Shown here piece by piece: positions 25,471 to 34,963 of a stretch of DNA of 64,000 nucleotides. This DNA is from Candidatus Xianfuyuplasma coldseepsis (GTDB taxonomy: Bacteria; Bacillota_I; Bacilli_A; Izemoplasmatales; Izemoplasmataceae): NCBI RefSeq assembly GCF_014023125.1, contig NZ_CP048914.1, forward strand, positions 1,702,698-1,766,697. Reading direction: 5' to 3'. A program made the translations under genes and the position numbers. The stretch's first letter is position 1; every line of letters begins with the position of its first letter. A model generated the notes under the pieces. That model was not told the DNA's origin. It made no database searches and saw only the letters and a list, made by a program, of their open reading frames with translations.

Positions 25471-26173
25471 GAAAGAGAATATATTAATGGAGGGGACAAA
25501 TAACCTCGGAATAATCATTTGTCACACATTAGGAGCAGATCCACAACAGATGAAGCCTCTTGGAAAGAAACTAAATAAACTGGGATATACGGTCTCGATA
25601 CCGCTATATGATGGTCACGGTGGTTCATTTACAGAAGTTATCCAGTCAGAGGTTCCATTATGGTATGACAATGTTGTAGAAGCGTATAGCGAGTTATCCA
25701 CAAAAGTCGAGAAGATTTTTGTAATAGGAATGAGCATCGGTGGTACCTTTAGCGTAAAATTAGCAGAAGAATATGATCTTGCAGGTATAATAACCGTCAA
25801 TGCACCGATTATCGGATTTGATTTATATACGGATTTATGGCAGTTTATGCAAAATAATGAAGACAAAGAGATGATCAAACGATATCGTGATCATCGACGC
25901 ACTTATTTCCGATTTGTCACAGAATTGGGTCAAATCGAGGCATTAAAACAGATTACCGCTCCACTTTTTGTCCTTCAAGGTAGTTTGGATGCGACGCGAT
26001 ATAAAACATCGTCGATGATGTTAATGGAATATGTCTCTTCTGAGGTAAAACAACGAAAAGACTACCCTCGTTCCCGTCATTTATTACTACTTGAAGCGGA
26101 TAAAAAAGAAGCAACTGCAGATATTATTGAATTTATTCAAGAACAATCAAAGCAATACTTATTAGAGGAGTGA
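25463..26173 (+). CDS. Alpha/beta hydrolase, Est30-type carboxylesterase
   Basis: 236 residues. IIICHTLGADPQQM is the oxyanion region, GMSIGGTFS holds the nucleophilic Ser, LQGSLD carries Asp, and SRHLLLLE the catalytic His. The GHGG then WYDNVVEAY pattern matches thermostable esterases such as Geobacillus Est30. It hydrolyses short carboxylic esters. AAGGAGG and the ATG lie inside the end of ltaE, so both are translated from one mRNA. Confidence 0.85.
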   Translation: MPKKENILMEGTNNLGIIICHTLGADPQQMKPLGKKLNKLGYTVSIPLYDGHGGSFTEVIQSEVPLWYDNVVEAYSELSTKVEKIFVIGMSIGGTFSVKLAEEYDLAGIITVNAPIIGFDLYTDLWQFMQNNEDKEMIKRYRDHRRTYFRFVTELGQIEALKQITAPLFVLQGSLDATRYKTSSMMLMEYVSSEVKQRKDYPRSRHLLLLEADKKEATADIIEFIQEQSKQYLLEE

Positions 26174-26177
26174 AACT

Positions 26178-28082
26178 ATGGCAGTATTAGGTATTTTAGG
26201 AATTATCATAATCTTTTTCTTGTTCAGTTTTGCCTATAACTCATTCAATTGGACAAAAAAGGACTATGAAAATGAGGAACCACAAGAAGATTACTATGTA
26301 ATTGATGATTTTCCTGATCAAGTAGAAGTTACCGTTCTTCAAAAAGAGATTTACAACTATTTGTTACTAGCAAAACGAGCGACATTCCGTCAATTGGAAC
26401 TGGCCACGGATTGTGAGCAAAAAGATGTTGATAACTTGGTCTTTTTAGGAGTTCTAAAACTTGTCGAAGTTCAATCTACGATAAAACAGAAGAAATTGAT
26501 CAACATCGGTATTGGAATTGCCGTGATTATTGGAATCGCTTTGGCGTTTTATGCCGCAAACTATTACCTGATGGTTCGGATTAATCTCCGGTATGTTGGT
26601 ATTTTGTTCTATGGTGGATTGTTTATAGTCTTAGCTACCGCATATTTTGGAAAATTTGTCCAAATGCGACAAAAAGACCTGCTATTTGTTACATTTGGAG
26701 TGACAGGTCTAGTTATGTTAACTGTTATTTTTTACATAATATTTGGCGGTAGAACATACTTTCATGCTCAAGCATATAGTGAATTGATTACTGTAAGCAG
26801 CGAAACGTTCTCATCCGATGTAAAAACAGTAAATGTGAACACATTACCGATTGTTGATAAAGCATATGGGGAAAAATTGGGTAGTTTGAAACTCGGTGAG
26901 TATCCTGGTATTGGTAGTGAATTTGAAGCTGGAGAATATAGTGATATTATTTACAATGGTGAACAGTATTTAGTTGCTCCACTTGAATATCGCGGGATCT
27001 TCAAATGGTTTAATAATAATGATATTGGTACACCTGGATATATAATGATTAATAAAGTAACCGCTGATACCACACTTGTGAACTTAAGAGAAACCGATGG
27101 ACAAGGGATGATTTATACACCAAGTGCATTCTTTGGCCAAGACCTAGTTCGTTATGCCTATTTTAATGGAATGTATCAATATCGACTAGAGCAACAGTTC
27201 TTTGAAATTGATGATGACGGTAATCCATATTATGTGCTTCAGTACAGTGTTCCAACCATCTTTATCAACGGTGGACGGGATATTGTTAAAGTTGCCGTTG
27301 TCAATGCCATAACTGGTGAAATTGGTATCTATGATCCTGACGATGTACCTTCCTGGGTGGAAAGTGTGTATGCACCCGATTTATTATTAACCCAACTTAA
27401 TTATTGGGGATCGCTCCAAGACGGTTGGATTAATTCGATATTTACCCAACGTGGCGTTTTGCAACCATCCAATGGAAAACGAACGATCATGAATGATGGG
27501 GAGTTGTACTACTTTACCGGTTTAACCAGTGCTGGTAGTGACGAATCCACCATTGGATTTGTCTATATGAATACCCGAACAAAAGAAACCAAATTATACG
27601 AGTTTCCTGGCGCGACGGAGCAAGCCGCAATGAATAAAGCTTTAACGCTATTGCCGCAAAACAACATCTCAACATCATTCCCAATTCCAATCAATGTCAA
27701 TGATACCCCAACCTACTTTATTGCGATAAAAGGAGAAGATGGACGGATTTTGCGTCATGTCTTCATGAGTGTTCAAGAACTTGAAGTAAATGGAATGGGT
27801 GAAACCAAAGCCAAAGCGTATACCGCATATCTACAACGTCTAGGCAGTACGTCTACATCGGACTTGGTTGAAATAAGTGGACCGCTAACCGATCGTACCA
27901 GCTACGTATTGGAAGGAAATACGATTTATTGGATTGAAATCGATGACGATGAGTGGTATATCGTTGATGTATCGTCCTTTGATAATACCGATATGATGTA
28001 CTTCATTAGTCTCGAAATCGGGGATACGTTCACTGGTAATGTTCAAGGAAATACCGTTATTGAAATGAATTTAGAGGAATAA
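26178..28082 (+). CDS. Large membrane-anchored protein, unknown function
   Basis: 634 residues. One N-terminal helix (2-20) is followed by a cytoplasmic segment that looks like a small winged-helix or PCI-like piece (VLQKEIYNYLLLAKRATFRQLELATD). Three to four helices follow between about 110 and 195, then a 440-residue, strand-rich extracytoplasmic domain with INGGRDIVKVAVVNAITGEI and YDPDDVPSWVESVY. I do not recognise a named family. It follows the esterase with a four-base gap, so it ends this operon. It is one of the larger orphan proteins of the window. Confidence 0.7.
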   Translation: MAVLGILGIIIIFFLFSFAYNSFNWTKKDYENEEPQEDYYVIDDFPDQVEVTVLQKEIYNYLLLAKRATFRQLELATDCEQKDVDNLVFLGVLKLVEVQSTIKQKKLINIGIGIAVIIGIALAFYAANYYLMVRINLRYVGILFYGGLFIVLATAYFGKFVQMRQKDLLFVTFGVTGLVMLTVIFYIIFGGRTYFHAQAYSELITVSSETFSSDVKTVNVNTLPIVDKAYGEKLGSLKLGEYPGIGSEFEAGEYSDIIYNGEQYLVAPLEYRGIFKWFNNNDIGTPGYIMINKVTADTTLVNLRETDGQGMIYTPSAFFGQDLVRYAYFNGMYQYRLEQQFFEIDDDGNPYYVLQYSVPTIFINGGRDIVKVAVVNAITGEIGIYDPDDVPSWVESVYAPDLLLTQLNYWGSLQDGWINSIFTQRGVLQPSNGKRTIMNDGELYYFTGLTSAGSDESTIGFVYMNTRTKETKLYEFPGATEQAAMNKALTLLPQNNISTSFPIPINVNDTPTYFIAIKGEDGRILRHVFMSVQELEVNGMGETKAKAYTAYLQRLGSTSTSDLVEISGPLTDRTSYVLEGNTIYWIEIDDDEWYIVDVSSFDNTDMMYFISLEIGDTFTGNVQGNTVIEMNLEE

Positions 28083-28109
28083 AAAAAAGAGCATTATGCT
28101 CTTTTTTTT
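28081..28109. terminator. Bidirectional terminator containing both stop codons
   Basis: Perfect 14-bp arms AAAAAAAAGAGCAT / ATGCTCTTTTTTTT around one base. The TAA of the plus-strand gene and the stop of the minus-strand MFS gene both fall in it. Confidence 0.92.
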
Positions 28110-29254
28110 GATTCAATTGATGTTGTTTGGATAATGAGTAGCCCCACAAAGGCCAATATCGCCATTACTAGAAATACAGTCGTTAATGTAAAATAATCAA
28201 TAATATAGCCACTAATTAACGTTCCGATAAATGCACCAAGTCCATACGCTAAGAACATAACCCCATAATTTTGGGAATAATCATCTTTTCCAAATAATTG
28301 GATTGTGGCACTTGGAGCAAGGGATAACCACCCACCAAAATTGACATAAATGATGATAAAGGCAAGAATAAATACAACCAATGAGTCGACAAAGAAAAAT
28401 AAAAGTAACAATCCAACAATTAGTGTACTGAATGATATCATACCGCTCAATTTAAAGCCAAACCGATCATTAACATAACCAAAAAGGGGTCGCCCGATAC
28501 CATTAAATATGGCGAATACTCCCAAATAAATTGATATGACAGTAGGATCAATCGACAATACTTCCTCACCAATATTAGCCGTTAAGCCAATGATGGATAA
28601 TCCAATAAAAGTGGCAATTAAGAAGACACTAAATATAATATAGAACGATTTGCTACGCAATATATAGTAGGATACTTTTTGAACATGTTTTTCCGCTTGA
28701 TCATTTTTTGATAATACAAATGACAGGATGAATAATAAGACACCATATACGATACCAAGGATGATAAATGTTCCTGATAATCCTTGCGAGGAGAGTAATT
28801 GACGAACAATCGGTGCGAAAATTAAAGGGGATAAACCAAATCCCATTAGTGTAATTCCTGTTAACAATCCTGGTTTCGGATGCTGTAACTGACTCACTAT
28901 TCGGAGTGGCAAACCATATAATAATCCAATCCCGCTCCCAATCAGTACGCCATATGAGATTATGATAACCAATATACTATTTGCTACACCACTCAGTAAA
29001 AACCCAGTACTAATCAACAATGACCCAATAATGGCAATATGTAGTGTATTGTATTTTTGAAATAGTTTTCCACCGATTGCCATGAATAGTGCATAAAATA
29101 ACAATACCATCATAAATGGAAAACCACTCGTGACTTTGTTGACAGCGTAGACTGTCTCAATTTCGACTCGAAACAAGGAATAACTGTAGACAATCCCTAG
29201 CAACAACATCATTGTTGTCCCCAACATAACGTACCCATAGATCATTTTCTTCAT
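28094..29254 (-). CDS. MFS transporter, OFA (oxalate/formate antiporter) type
   Basis: 386 residues, twelve membrane helices. The first helix region GIVYSYSLFRVEIE, then SGFPFMM in helix two, GVLIGSGIGLLYGLP in helix four, and NGIGRPLFGYVNDRFG in the central loop are characteristic of the OFA family. It probably exchanges small organic acids. The start is the ATG eight bases after AGGAGG; six further codons upstream overlap that site. Monocistronic on the minus strand. Confidence 0.85.
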   Translation of the reverse strand: MKKMIYGYVMLGTTMMLLLGIVYSYSLFRVEIETVYAVNKVTSGFPFMMVLLFYALFMAIGGKLFQKYNTLHIAIIGSLLISTGFLLSGVANSILVIIISYGVLIGSGIGLLYGLPLRIVSQLQHPKPGLLTGITLMGFGLSPLIFAPIVRQLLSSQGLSGTFIILGIVYGVLLFILSFVLSKNDQAEKHVQKVSYYILRSKSFYIIFSVFLIATFIGLSIIGLTANIGEEVLSIDPTVISIYLGVFAIFNGIGRPLFGYVNDRFGFKLSGMISFSTLIVGLLLLFFFVDSLVVFILAFIIIYVNFGGWLSLAPSATIQLFGKDDYSQNYGVMFLAYGLGAFIGTLISGYIIDYFTLTTVFLVMAILAFVGLLIIQTTSIESKKRA

Positions 29255-29335
29255 AATCAAACCTCCTATCATATCAAGAATACTGTATCACATTGTAAAC
29301 TTAAGTGATGAAGCATAAAAAGAGATGGCGAACCA

Positions 29336-30112
29336 TCATTTTTTTCGTTTTAAACGACGTTTTTTCGGTTTTTCATCTAGATTGATAAAGATTTTCTCAA
29401 TTCCAATGTTCAGATTTTCTTCATCTCGCAGTAGAATAATACTTTTCTTCACGATGATCTCTTCAAACAGTGTTAAGGATAAGTACAGTAAGAAAATCAA
29501 GAAAAAGCCGAAGAACCAAATTTCAAACATACCGGTATTCCCTAGTAAAAAGTACCATGTAATACCGCCACCCCAAATCACACTCATCCAGATATAGACA
29601 TTACGTCGCAATCGGGGGTTTTCACGGGCAACCCACAGTATAAAAGGCGTAAAACCCAAGGTTAGAAATAAAGCAAACAATCCTGCAGTAATTAAATGTA
29701 CCTGGGTCCAAAACGGCAAATGATCAAGTGATGGGGCTAAAGCAGTAAGAATTAAGAAACCCGTAGCTATATAAATAAAAATATAATCTCGTTGTCTACG
29801 GTAGTTTTCAATGTGAAACAACCCAAAGACACTGGATTGGATAACAAAACCAGTATAACCAGCCCAGACAATAAATAATACGCGATTTCCTACGGTAAAA
29901 CGATTCCCAATCTTACTGAACGTATATTGGAAAGGATTCTCAATAGTTCCAAAGACGATGGTGAATAACAATGCCGTTAAGAGGAGTCCCATGATCGTCC
30001 AACGTTTGATCCGTTCTTTGTAGAGTGATCGTTGGATATCAAGAAACTGTCGTTGCTCTAACTCAGCACGAATTTCATCGGGAACGATTTGGATTAGTGG
30101 CTTTTGAACCAT
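29336..30112 (-). CDS. Membrane protein, about seven helices, unknown function
   Basis: 258 residues from the ATG preceded by GGGGTGA. The frame runs 39 codons further up into the engB start region but without a site. The cytoplasmic N-terminus IQIVPDEIRAELEQRQFL leads to seven hydrophobic segments between about 35 and 215. A C-terminal cytoplasmic tail follows that ends in a very basic cluster (KPKKRRLKRKK). It is divergent from engB with an extended -10 TGGTATACT on the minus strand (plus-strand 30133-30141). No family recognised. Confidence 0.7.
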   Translation of the reverse strand: MVQKPLIQIVPDEIRAELEQRQFLDIQRSLYKERIKRWTIMGLLLTALLFTIVFGTIENPFQYTFSKIGNRFTVGNRVLFIVWAGYTGFVIQSSVFGLFHIENYRRQRDYIFIYIATGFLILTALAPSLDHLPFWTQVHLITAGLFALFLTLGFTPFILWVARENPRLRRNVYIWMSVIWGGGITWYFLLGNTGMFEIWFFGFFLIFLLYLSLTLFEEIIVKKSIILLRDEENLNIGIEKIFINLDEKPKKRRLKRKK

Positions 30113-30207
30113 CGCAATCACCCCTTTAAAATAGTATACCACAAAAGATTTATTTATCACCTTCATTGTCAGAGAATATGGTACAATAATGATAAGGATG
30201 TGATACG

Positions 30208-30792
30208 ATGAACATTCAATCGGCAACATTTATTACCAGTGGGACATCTCCCGAGCACTACCCCAACGACAATCGACCTGAAATCTTGTTTGTTGGTCGA
30301 AGCAATGTAGGTAAAAGCAGTTTTATCAATAGTATTTTGCAGCGAAAAAACATTGCCTACACCTCGAGTAAACCGGGAAAAACCCAGACCTTGAACTTCT
30401 ATTTGATCAACCAAGCCTTCTATTTCGTGGATGTTCCTGGCTATGGGTATGCCAAAGTCAGTAAACAAGTTCGCGATGAATTTGCGAAAATGATATCCAT
30501 CTATCTAACAACAAGAGAACAATTACACTTGGTTATTCAGTTGGTGGATTTTCGTCATACGCCAACGAAAGAAGACATCCAAATGCATGATTTCTTACAA
30601 AGTTATGATATTCCGACCATTGTCGTTGGAACCAAACTCGATAAAGTACCCAAAACAAAGAGAAAGCGATATGAAAAGGACATTTTGAAGACCTTACAGA
30701 TTACGCAAGATGAATTCTTACCCTATTCATCAGAAACCAAAGAAAATCTTGACATCGTATACGATATAATAAACCAAGTATTGGAGGAATAA
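30208..30792 (+). CDS. engB: Ribosome biogenesis GTPase EngB/YsxC
   Basis: 194 residues. G1 GRSNVGKSS, G3 DVPGYGYAK and G4 TKLDK are all present, with the EngB hallmark GKTQTLNFY as switch I. It assists late assembly of the 50S subunit. The C-terminal PYSSETKENLD is the G5 region. AAGGATGTG lies before the ATG. The gene is usually next to lon or clpX; here lon is 10 kb away. Followed after one base by an epimerase gene. Confidence 0.96.
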   Translation: MNIQSATFITSGTSPEHYPNDNRPEILFVGRSNVGKSSFINSILQRKNIAYTSSKPGKTQTLNFYLINQAFYFVDVPGYGYAKVSKQVRDEFAKMISIYLTTREQLHLVIQLVDFRHTPTKEDIQMHDFLQSYDIPTIVVGTKLDKVPKTKRKRYEKDILKTLQITQDEFLPYSSETKENLDIVYDIINQVLEE

Positions 30793-30793
30793 C

Positions 30794-31789
30794 ATGAATA
30801 TTTTATTTATTGGTGGAACAGGAATCATTAGTACAGCTGTCTCAAAACTTGCCGTAGAACGTGGTATGAACTTATTTGTATTAAACCGAGGAAAACACAA
30901 TGATGTATTACCAAAAGAAGTGCATATTCTACAAGGTGATATCTACGATGAAGAAGGAATTGCTACACTACTAGAAGGGAAGTACTTCGATGCGATTGTA
31001 CAATGGATTGCCTTTACAGTAGAACATGTAGAGCGTGATGTTCGACTATTTAAAGATCATACTGATCAGTACATCTTCATCAGTAGTGCTTCAGCGTATC
31101 AAAAACCATTGCCATTTTTACCCATTACTGAAGAAGTACCACTCGATAACCCCTATTGGCAATACAGTAAGAACAAACAATTGTGTGAAGAATATTTATT
31201 ATCGCATCAAAGCAATAAATTTCATGTTACCATAATCCGTCCATCACACACATACAATGAAAAAATGCTCATTTCACAATTGAATAGTCCTTCTCATCCC
31301 TATACTTTATTAGATCGCATGTATCAAAATAAACCAATTATTATTCCTGATGAGGGGATGCAACTGTGGACCCTTACATATAACATGGATTTCGCACATG
31401 CGTTTTTGGATGTTATTGGAAATCCCGAAACCTATGGGGAGTACTATCACATTACCAGTGATAAGGTGTACACCTGGGAACGAATCAATGAAATGATTGC
31501 TGAGGCATGTGGTGTAACACCAAACATCATCTACATTCCCTGGGATGTCATCTTTGAACATTTTCCCGAATGGAAACCAGAGATTTTAGGCGACAAACAG
31601 AAGAGCGCGGTATTTGACAATTCGAAAATCAAGTCCGTCGCTCCAAGTTATAAGAGTGAAACCGATTATGGTGACATCGTCAAACAAGCCGTTGAATATT
31701 ACCGCAACAATCCCGAATTACAAACCATCGATACGACATTTAATGGACGTTATGATGCGCTCATTAAAGCGTATGATCAAGAGGATTGA
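30794..31789 (+). CDS. NAD-dependent epimerase/dehydratase (extended SDR)
   Basis: 331 residues. A Rossmann start NILFIGGTGIISTAVSKLA binds NAD(P). ISSASAYQK holds the catalytic Ser/Tyr area. The middle IIRPSHTYNE and the C-terminal half resemble the chloroplast RNA-binding protein/isoflavone-reductase-like SDRs seen in Bacillota. The substrate is unknown, perhaps a nucleotide sugar. GGAGG is seven bases before the ATG, which lies one base after engB. Confidence 0.82.
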   Translation: MNILFIGGTGIISTAVSKLAVERGMNLFVLNRGKHNDVLPKEVHILQGDIYDEEGIATLLEGKYFDAIVQWIAFTVEHVERDVRLFKDHTDQYIFISSASAYQKPLPFLPITEEVPLDNPYWQYSKNKQLCEEYLLSHQSNKFHVTIIRPSHTYNEKMLISQLNSPSHPYTLLDRMYQNKPIIIPDEGMQLWTLTYNMDFAHAFLDVIGNPETYGEYYHITSDKVYTWERINEMIAEACGVTPNIIYIPWDVIFEHFPEWKPEILGDKQKSAVFDNSKIKSVAPSYKSETDYGDIVKQAVEYYRNNPELQTIDTTFNGRYDALIKAYDQED

Positions 31790-31797
31790 ATCGATTA

Positions 31798-31826
31798 TTG
31801 AAATTGGATATCTTTTTTGATATAAT
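31798..31826 (+). promoter_or_regulatory. Strong promoter of a very small gene
   Basis: TTGAAA, 17-bp spacer, TGATATAAT with extended -10. Confidence 0.75.
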
Positions 31827-31849
31827 ATTTGTATTAGTGAGGTGATTGT

Positions 31850-31960
31850 ATGGAAATGCGTAGTTATAAGTATTATTGTGCGGACTACAAAGGAAGCGGT
31901 ACAAAACAATCGGAAAGATATAGCTTACAAAAAGACGTTGCATTATTCTTCATCCTTTAA
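31850..31960 (+). CDS. Probable 36-residue microprotein
   Basis: It was found by reading the interval between a strong promoter and a terminator; it is too short for ordinary ORF calling. The ATG lies five bases after GAGGTG. The product starts MEMRSYKYYCADYKGSG, is rich in Tyr, Lys and Ser, has one Cys, and ends in the hydrophobic VALFFIL just before the terminator stem. A longer open frame in another phase (from GTG at 31842) runs through the terminator and into the lacI 3' region and is less likely. Unknown function; a regulatory RNA carrying a chance ORF is the alternative. Confidence 0.55.
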   Translation: MEMRSYKYYCADYKGSGTKQSERYSLQKDVALFFIL

Positions 31961-31985
31961 GCAGGCCATGCCTGCTTTTTTTTTA
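31961..31985 (+). terminator. Terminator of the microprotein gene
   Basis: GCAGGC CAT GCCTGC stem and a nine-base T-run. Confidence 0.92.
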
Positions 31986-31993
31986 CTCAAATT

Positions 31994-32019
31994 AAAAAGA
32001 GGATTGCTCCTCTTTTTTT
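31994..32019. terminator. Terminator of the lacI-type gene (bidirectional)
   Basis: AAAAAGAGGA TTGC TCCTCTTTTT. Confidence 0.85.
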
Positions 32020-33039
<1,020 letters not shown>

Positions 33040-33041
33040 TT

Positions 33042-33050
33042 AGTATAGCA
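33042..33050 (-). promoter_or_regulatory. lacI-type gene promoter
   Basis: On the minus strand TGCTATACT (extended -10), with a possible TTATCA -35 18 bp upstream and a GTTTAC half-site in the spacer. Confidence 0.5.
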
Positions 33051-33080
33051 CAGGGTAAACAAAAATGATAATATAATTTT

Positions 33081-33091
33081 GTTTACTAAAC
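33081..33091 (+). promoter_or_regulatory. Operator copy 1
   Basis: GTTTACTAAAC, an 11-bp palindrome with one centre base. Nearer the lacI gene. Confidence 0.65.
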
Positions 33092-33111
33092 ATTATTTAG
33101 AAAAAAATCAA

Positions 33112-33125
33112 GTTAAGCGCTAACA
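33112..33125 (+). promoter_or_regulatory. cre-like site 1
   Basis: GTTAAGCGCTAACA agrees with the cre pattern at 12 of 14 positions, including the central CG. Confidence 0.4.
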
Positions 33126-33203
33126 TTGAAAAATGTTCTAAATAGTAAACAATAAGTAAAATAGCCGTTATTCTTATTATATAAGGAAAAAAACTATGAT
33201 TGA

Positions 33204-33214
33204 GTTTAGTAAAC
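33204..33214 (+). promoter_or_regulatory. Operator copy 2
   Basis: GTTTAGTAAAC, same palindrome with the other centre base. A degenerate half-site TAGTAAACAA is at 33143. Confidence 0.65.
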
Positions 33215-33235
33215 AAATAAAAATAATGCTTGTGT

Positions 33236-33246
33236 GTTTACTAAAC
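33236..33246 (+). promoter_or_regulatory. Operator copy 3
   Basis: GTTTACTAAAC, 32 bp (three helical turns) after copy 2. The araB promoter itself is not obvious; TTGTGT (33230) with TAACAT (33253) is one option, which would put this operator in the spacer. Confidence 0.65.
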
Positions 33247-33267
33247 ATATGGTAACATTGTTTTATA

Positions 33268-33281
33268 AGTAAGCACTTACA
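33268..33281 (+). promoter_or_regulatory. cre-like site 2
   Basis: The minus-strand reading TGTAAGTGCTTACT differs from the cre pattern only at the central C. It could mediate catabolite repression of the ara operon through HPr-Ser-P. Confidence 0.45.
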
Positions 33282-33348
33282 CACGATTTTCTATGTTAAT
33301 TGCGTAAAAAAAGCGGACATTTTGAATTCGTCTTCGTAGGAGGATTCC

Positions 33349-34944
33349 ATGAAAACGACAACGATAAAGAACATTCAGTCCGGAAATACTGCGTTAGGAC
33401 TTGAGTTTGGATCGACCCGAATTAAAGCAGTGTTATTGGATCCTGATAATCATATAATTGCTACTGGATCCCATCAGTGGGAGAATCAGTTTCATGAGGG
33501 TGTTTGGACCTATTCTGAAGCAGCAATATGGCAAGGACTTCAATCTTGTTACAGCAATCTTGTAGATGATGTTTCGCGTCAATACAATGTTGTTTTACAA
33601 ACAGTTGGGGCAATTGGTATCAGTGGAATGATGCACGGATACATTGCACTAGATGCTTCGGATAACCTCGTCGTACCGTTTCGAACATGGCGTAATACAA
33701 TGACCAAAGAAGCGAGTGAGAAACTATCAAAAAAATTCATATTTCACGTTCCACAACGGTGGACAATTGCTCATTTGTATCAAGCTCTATTAAATAAGGA
33801 AGAGCACCTTAACGATATCACTCACGTTACGACACTTGCTGGATATGTCCATTACAAGCTAACTGGACAAAAAGTTGTTGGTATCGGTGAAGCCAGTGGT
33901 ATCTTTCCCATTGATAGCACCACTAAAGATTATGATCAAAACATGGTAGATGCTTTTGAATCAATCATTCAAGAGCAGTTACCATATACTGTAAAAGAAT
34001 TATTACCACACGTTCTAGTCGCAGGTGAAGAAGCTGGACAACTAACTAAGCAAGGAGCTCTATTACTGGATCCGAGTGGACAGTTATCCACAGGTATACC
34101 GTTTGCTCCTCCTGAAGGAGATGCCCAAACAGGAATGATTGCCACCAATGCTATCAAAGTTCGTACGGGTAATGTCTCAGCAGGAACAAGTATATTTGCC
34201 ATGGTTGTCCTCGACAAACCACTCTCAAAACCTTACGAAATGATTGATATAGTGACAACGCCTGTAGGAGATTCAGTTGCAATGGTACATGTGAACAACT
34301 GTACGTCCGATATCAATGCATGGGTAGAATTTGTACGCAATATATTACAAAGTTTTGGACAAAAAGTATCAGACGATGAACTATTTCAAACCATTTTCCA
34401 AAGCGCATTACAACCAGATGTATCAACAGGGAAGATGTTAGCCTATAACTATTTCTCGGGAGAGCACATTACTGGTGTATCGGCAGGTAGACCATTGTTG
34501 GTTCGTACTAGTGATAGTGAATTTACCCTCGGAAATGTGATGAAAGTCCATTTGTTTAGTGCATTGGCAACACTTCGAATTGGAATGGATACCTTGATGG
34601 ATACTGAGCAAACAACCATTGATTCGCTAACCGGACATGGTGGACTGTTCAAAACTCCGATTGTTGGGGCAACATTTCTAGCATCGGCATTAAATACACC
34701 GATTACGACATTGACAACCGCTGGAGAAGGTGGGCCGTATGGAATGGCGTTACTCGCTAACTACATGGTACAAAAAGAAGATTATGATAACTTAGAGAAT
34801 TATCTAAATATTAAAGTATTTAGTGAAAATGATAAAGAAGTTATTCAACCGGTTCAAACATTGCATCAAGAATTTAATGAATATCTGGCTTCCTATAAAA
34901 AAGGATTGGATATTGAGCGAATTGCTATCAAACAGTTTGAATAA
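33349..34944 (+). CDS. araB: FGGY-family carbohydrate kinase, probable L-ribulokinase
   Basis: 531 residues. The N-terminal ATPase motif ALGLEFGSTRIKAVLLD and the second-domain GHGGLFKTP and TAGEGGPYGMALL match FGGY kinases. GISGMMHGY is the sugar-binding loop region. It is shorter than E. coli AraB (566) and belongs to a branch often found beside araA in Bacillota. By context it phosphorylates L-ribulose; xylulokinase or rhamnulokinase activity cannot be excluded from sequence. AGGAGG lies before the ATG. First gene of the operon. Confidence 0.78.
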   Translation: MKTTTIKNIQSGNTALGLEFGSTRIKAVLLDPDNHIIATGSHQWENQFHEGVWTYSEAAIWQGLQSCYSNLVDDVSRQYNVVLQTVGAIGISGMMHGYIALDASDNLVVPFRTWRNTMTKEASEKLSKKFIFHVPQRWTIAHLYQALLNKEEHLNDITHVTTLAGYVHYKLTGQKVVGIGEASGIFPIDSTTKDYDQNMVDAFESIIQEQLPYTVKELLPHVLVAGEEAGQLTKQGALLLDPSGQLSTGIPFAPPEGDAQTGMIATNAIKVRTGNVSAGTSIFAMVVLDKPLSKPYEMIDIVTTPVGDSVAMVHVNNCTSDINAWVEFVRNILQSFGQKVSDDELFQTIFQSALQPDVSTGKMLAYNYFSGEHITGVSAGRPLLVRTSDSEFTLGNVMKVHLFSALATLRIGMDTLMDTEQTTIDSLTGHGGLFKTPIVGATFLASALNTPITTLTTAGEGGPYGMALLANYMVQKEDYDNLENYLNIKVFSENDKEVIQPVQTLHQEFNEYLASYKKGLDIERIAIKQFE

Positions 34945-34963
34945 CTAGAAACGAGGAACAGTT

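Noticed and set aside
33349-34944. Xylulokinase instead of ribulokinase
   Set aside because: FGGY sequence alone does not decide; the position before araA and araD favours L-ribulose.
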